Below are positions 61,201-64,000 of a stretch of DNA of 64,000 bases, piece by piece. A model generated the notes under the pieces. It did not search any database, was not told the DNA's origin, and worked only from the letters and a program-made list of their open reading frames with translations. The first letter of the stretch is position 1. Every line of letters starts with the position of its first letter. Made by a program: the position numbers and the translations under genes. The stretch comes from Neckera pumila (Eukaryota; Streptophyta; Bryopsida; Hypnales; Neckeraceae), in NCBI GenBank assembly GCA_963969595.1, contig OZ018416.1, positions 5,782,065-5,846,064 of the forward strand, read 5' to 3'.

Positions 61201-63293
61201 TTTTCACATATAGTCAACATTTCCCTTCAAACCCCAATAATTTTTAGAAACTTATTCATAATGAAACCGTAAGCCCTTGTTGTCATGTGCAAATCATTTG
61301 TAGTCTTTTAATCATTTTTCTTGTCTTGGGTCAAATCCAACATGTTGGTCCCAAGTAAAACTATGAGCTCTAAAAATTTCCTCAATTTCTTCATACGCAC
61401 TATAAATCTTATGAAAACAAATATCTATTGTTATTTTCCCTCAAAGATGTATTGTACTTCACTCTAATTTCAAAGAGCCTACAACAATAGAAAATGAAGA
61501 TTTGCAATGGACACCCTTGCACAAAATGTTGAATTAGAAAATCATAATCATTCATCATCAAAATCAAATGTCCAATGCTAAACCTACGCTTGAAGAAGAC
61601 ATCATTGTTTTTAAAAACTAATTAAAATAGTGAATATTTTAGGATTTCATTCATTTCAAAGTTTTGTCAACACCAAAATGTGGTGCCAGCTTCTGCATTT
61701 CGGGTTTAAATGTCATTGATGTAATAGTAGATGGTGAATACTATTACTATTAACAATACTATTTCTTTACTACATTGTTAGGATAATTTTCTATTAACAA
61801 AATAATGAAATTGGATAGCACCTAAATTTATGGCAGAAGAGTTGCCTCATAGAATTCCGAGCTGATAGCAAAATTGTTTTGATCCTTAGTAACCCGTAAA
61901 TCTCTGTCTTCCCCTCAAAATTACTTATGGAAGATTTTATTATCAATTATTGATTAATTTGTCCTAATTTTGCAGGTGGAAAACTAATGTGACCTAAAAA
62001 ATTACTTTTACTTGCAAAAAAAAATCTTTTTGTGGAAATTGATAAACATTGTTTAATAATGTTTTAGAAATATAGTAATTTAATTATTCCAAGAATGGTA
62101 TTTTTGGTAAAATAGTACGTGTGACATGTACAAATTGGACAAATCAATGCAATCATCTTCTTCATCTATATTCTTTACCCTGCATAGCTATAGGAGACCA
62201 AAAAAATGATTCAATATATGATTTTCAAAGAAACTATAGATATACAAAATTCATCTATTTATCTTGGATTTTGATAAATTTTGGATAACTTTCTTAATGC
62301 TAAGGCCACATCCTTCTAAAGTTTAGTCTATTGAATGTTAGTTATTTTATTTAATACATAGATAAGCACAAGACAAGCCAATAGTAATTGAAATTACTTG
62401 TTTTTCAAAAGTATAAACTTTTTATTTGTTTTTGGAGTATGCTACCATTAGCCCTCAAAACCAACATAAGTGAACTATGATGGTTATCCTACTCTACAAA
62501 AACTGGTGTAGGCTTATTCTAAAACAATCACTATTTGTTGCATCAAAATAGTCACTCTTTGTGATGGGTTACATCCAAGAAATAAAAGTTCCTATTAGGA
62601 TCAACACCTCGTTCTAATATTGTCACTCAAAGCTTTTATTGTAATACTATTTTATTCATTGTAGACCAAATTTCAATTAACCAATAGTCTTTGCTTTTCT
62701 TGAATTCTTGACTATTTTTATAAGCCCATTTCTAAATTTCATAGAAAGAACAAAATATCTAGGATGAGCCTTCCTACCTCCACTCCAATGCTTCAAAGAC
62801 AAGTAGTGTGCTTACCTTATTTTTGAGCCCACTCTAATTACACAAAAGAAAGTGTGTATATTTAATTCTAAAAGATTGCAAAGTAATTGTTTATTGACCA
62901 ATTCGATTGATCACATTGTAAAAGATATACTTCCTATAGGCCCCAAAATTTATATCACAAGAATTAGTGAAAAGTACTTCATATTTGCCTAAAACAAAAT
63001 TTGATTTTGATTCAAAACAAATAATTAAACTACAGTGACTCACTTGACACTCACAATGTTGTCTCATCATGCTTTGCTAGATACATAGGAGGGACTTATC
63101 AGTTTGTTCAAAAGATTGGGGTTGGCCAAGGAATAATATAAAACAATTTTGTTGACTATAGGGGTCTCTTTTTGAAGAATGCAAAAGGGACTCTTGTCTC
63201 ATTGGTAAACAATATTATATTCCAAATACAAAAATGCATAACATTCTCACTCTCCATTTCTAATACAAAGAGCAAAAAATTAGCATACCATTT
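61200..63293. other. AT-rich intergenic, no gene seen
   Basis: No splice-consistent frames, RNA genes or clear element ends were found. Confidence 0.4.
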
Positions 63294-63625
63294 CTTTTTG
63301 TTCTTCAAATTTCTTTTGGATGACCTTCCATAGTATTGACACCATGGAGATTTATTTGATACAATAAATAAATGTCTATTTTACAAAATTTGGGTACGGG
63401 AGATTCTAACATTGAACTCTGTTTGGTGTGAATTTTGAATCTCTTTTAAGAATTTTTTTGAAAAGGACAGATGGGCAAATATATGGGCAAATAAATACAT
63501 ATCACTACAATAAAAATTTGAAAATTTCTTTGCCAGTTGCTTTGAATCAATTATCATGCAAAACCATAAAAATTGACTTAAAAAATTCTCCAAAAATGGA
63601 GTTTTATTTTTTTGGAATTGAAATT
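63294..63625 (+). repeat. Long direct repeat, copy 2
   Basis: It is the partner of 60015-60345, about 3.28 kb downstream in the same orientation, with frequent substitutions and small indels. Between the copies lies the truncated CACTA element and no coding sequence. Confidence 0.6.
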
Positions 63626-63739
63626 TGAGATTGTGTGAATGTAATGATTATTATATTTGACATTATGTAAAACTCCTTGAACAGCACAAACAGGCTTGTT
63701 TGTATCTTTATTGGAAGTTGGTCTACAGATTGGGTTGAA

Positions 63740-64000
63740 TTCAACAAGTAAGAGCATCACCATTGCAAGGCGCCAAGTGAGGCTGACTCGTTAAACTAGC
63801 ACATTAGGCTAAGTATTTTCCTTCACCACAAGCATGCGGACTCGCCAAAAATGCCCAGCCACTTCAAGTTTTGAAGAGCGAACGGGCAAATGGCAAGTCC
63901 GTGGCATGCTTTGCTATGGAGTTTGACTCTACTTTTTATCCTGACTTCAAGGTATTCACGCCCCCAACTGGCACTCAAATGTAATAAAAAGAGTTTAATA
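63740..64000. other. GC-richer block at the right edge, unassigned
   Basis: GCATGCGGACTCGCC (about 63833) and GGCAAGTCCGTGGCATGC (about 63893) form an imperfect inverted repeat, so this may be part of a foldback element. It runs to the window edge and no gene was seen. Confidence 0.3.

Noticed and set aside
60015..63625. LTR retrotransposon bounded by the direct repeats
   Set aside because: There are no TG/CA ends, primer-binding site, gag-pol remnants or target duplication, and the copies are too diverged.
1..64000. tRNA, rRNA, CRISPR or organelle-DNA insertions
   Set aside because: Reading through, I found no cloverleaf-type sequence with a GGTTCGAATCC-like arm, no rRNA-like block, no spaced short direct repeats and no recognisable plastid or mitochondrial gene.

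Overview
The window reads as nuclear DNA of a land plant. Its genes are split by GT-AG introns, some hundreds of bases long. Intergenic DNA is AT-rich and full of CACTA-type and other short inverted-repeat transposons. One locus is a TIR-NBS-LRR plant immune receptor and another is a divergent centrin. The centrin and a very large cytoskeleton-like coiled-coil protein would suit a plant with motile sperm (moss, liverwort, lycophyte or fern), but the lineage is an inference and is not fixed by the sequence.

Layout. 1-9299 (minus): most of a giant coiled-coil protein gene, at least 16 exons and over 1,640 codons, running off the left edge; its promoter and a probable 5' UTR exon lie at about 9.8-10.0 kb. 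10.3-18.8 kb: gene-poor, with an old ~290-bp tandem duplication near 13 kb and a 2-kb inverted-repeat element holding a 1,037-bp tandem duplication (15.5-17.5 kb). 18798-23875 (minus): a six-exon gene for a 215-residue divergent centrin, with two transposon relics in its introns. 23.9-28.5 kb: AT-rich, with a 151-bp CACTA-type foldback MITE. 28.5-29.3 kb (minus): three phase-compatible exons of an unidentified gene. About 30.2-34.9 kb: a long array of degenerate ~215-240 bp tandem units, the most puzzling stretch of the window. 35.5-38.2 kb: two inverted-repeat elements. 38.2-41.05 kb (plus): telo-box promoter region, a broken WD40 relic, and a small two-helix membrane protein gene with a tandemly duplicated first coding exon. 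41478-45264 (plus): a four-exon TNL receptor with intact architecture but three in-frame stops. 45.3-51.9 kb: mostly unassignable, with repeats. 52.0-53.65 kb (plus): exons of an unidentified gene with a polyadenylation signal. 54.9-57.0 kb: a complete CACTA element inserted into an older MITE. 57-64 kb: AT-rich repeats, including a second, truncated CACTA copy and a pair of ~320-bp direct repeats.

The genes do not form an evident pathway. All exon boundaries were derived by eye from splice sites and reading-frame phase. Phase agreed across every junction listed for the coiled-coil gene, the centrin and the TNL. No homology search was possible.
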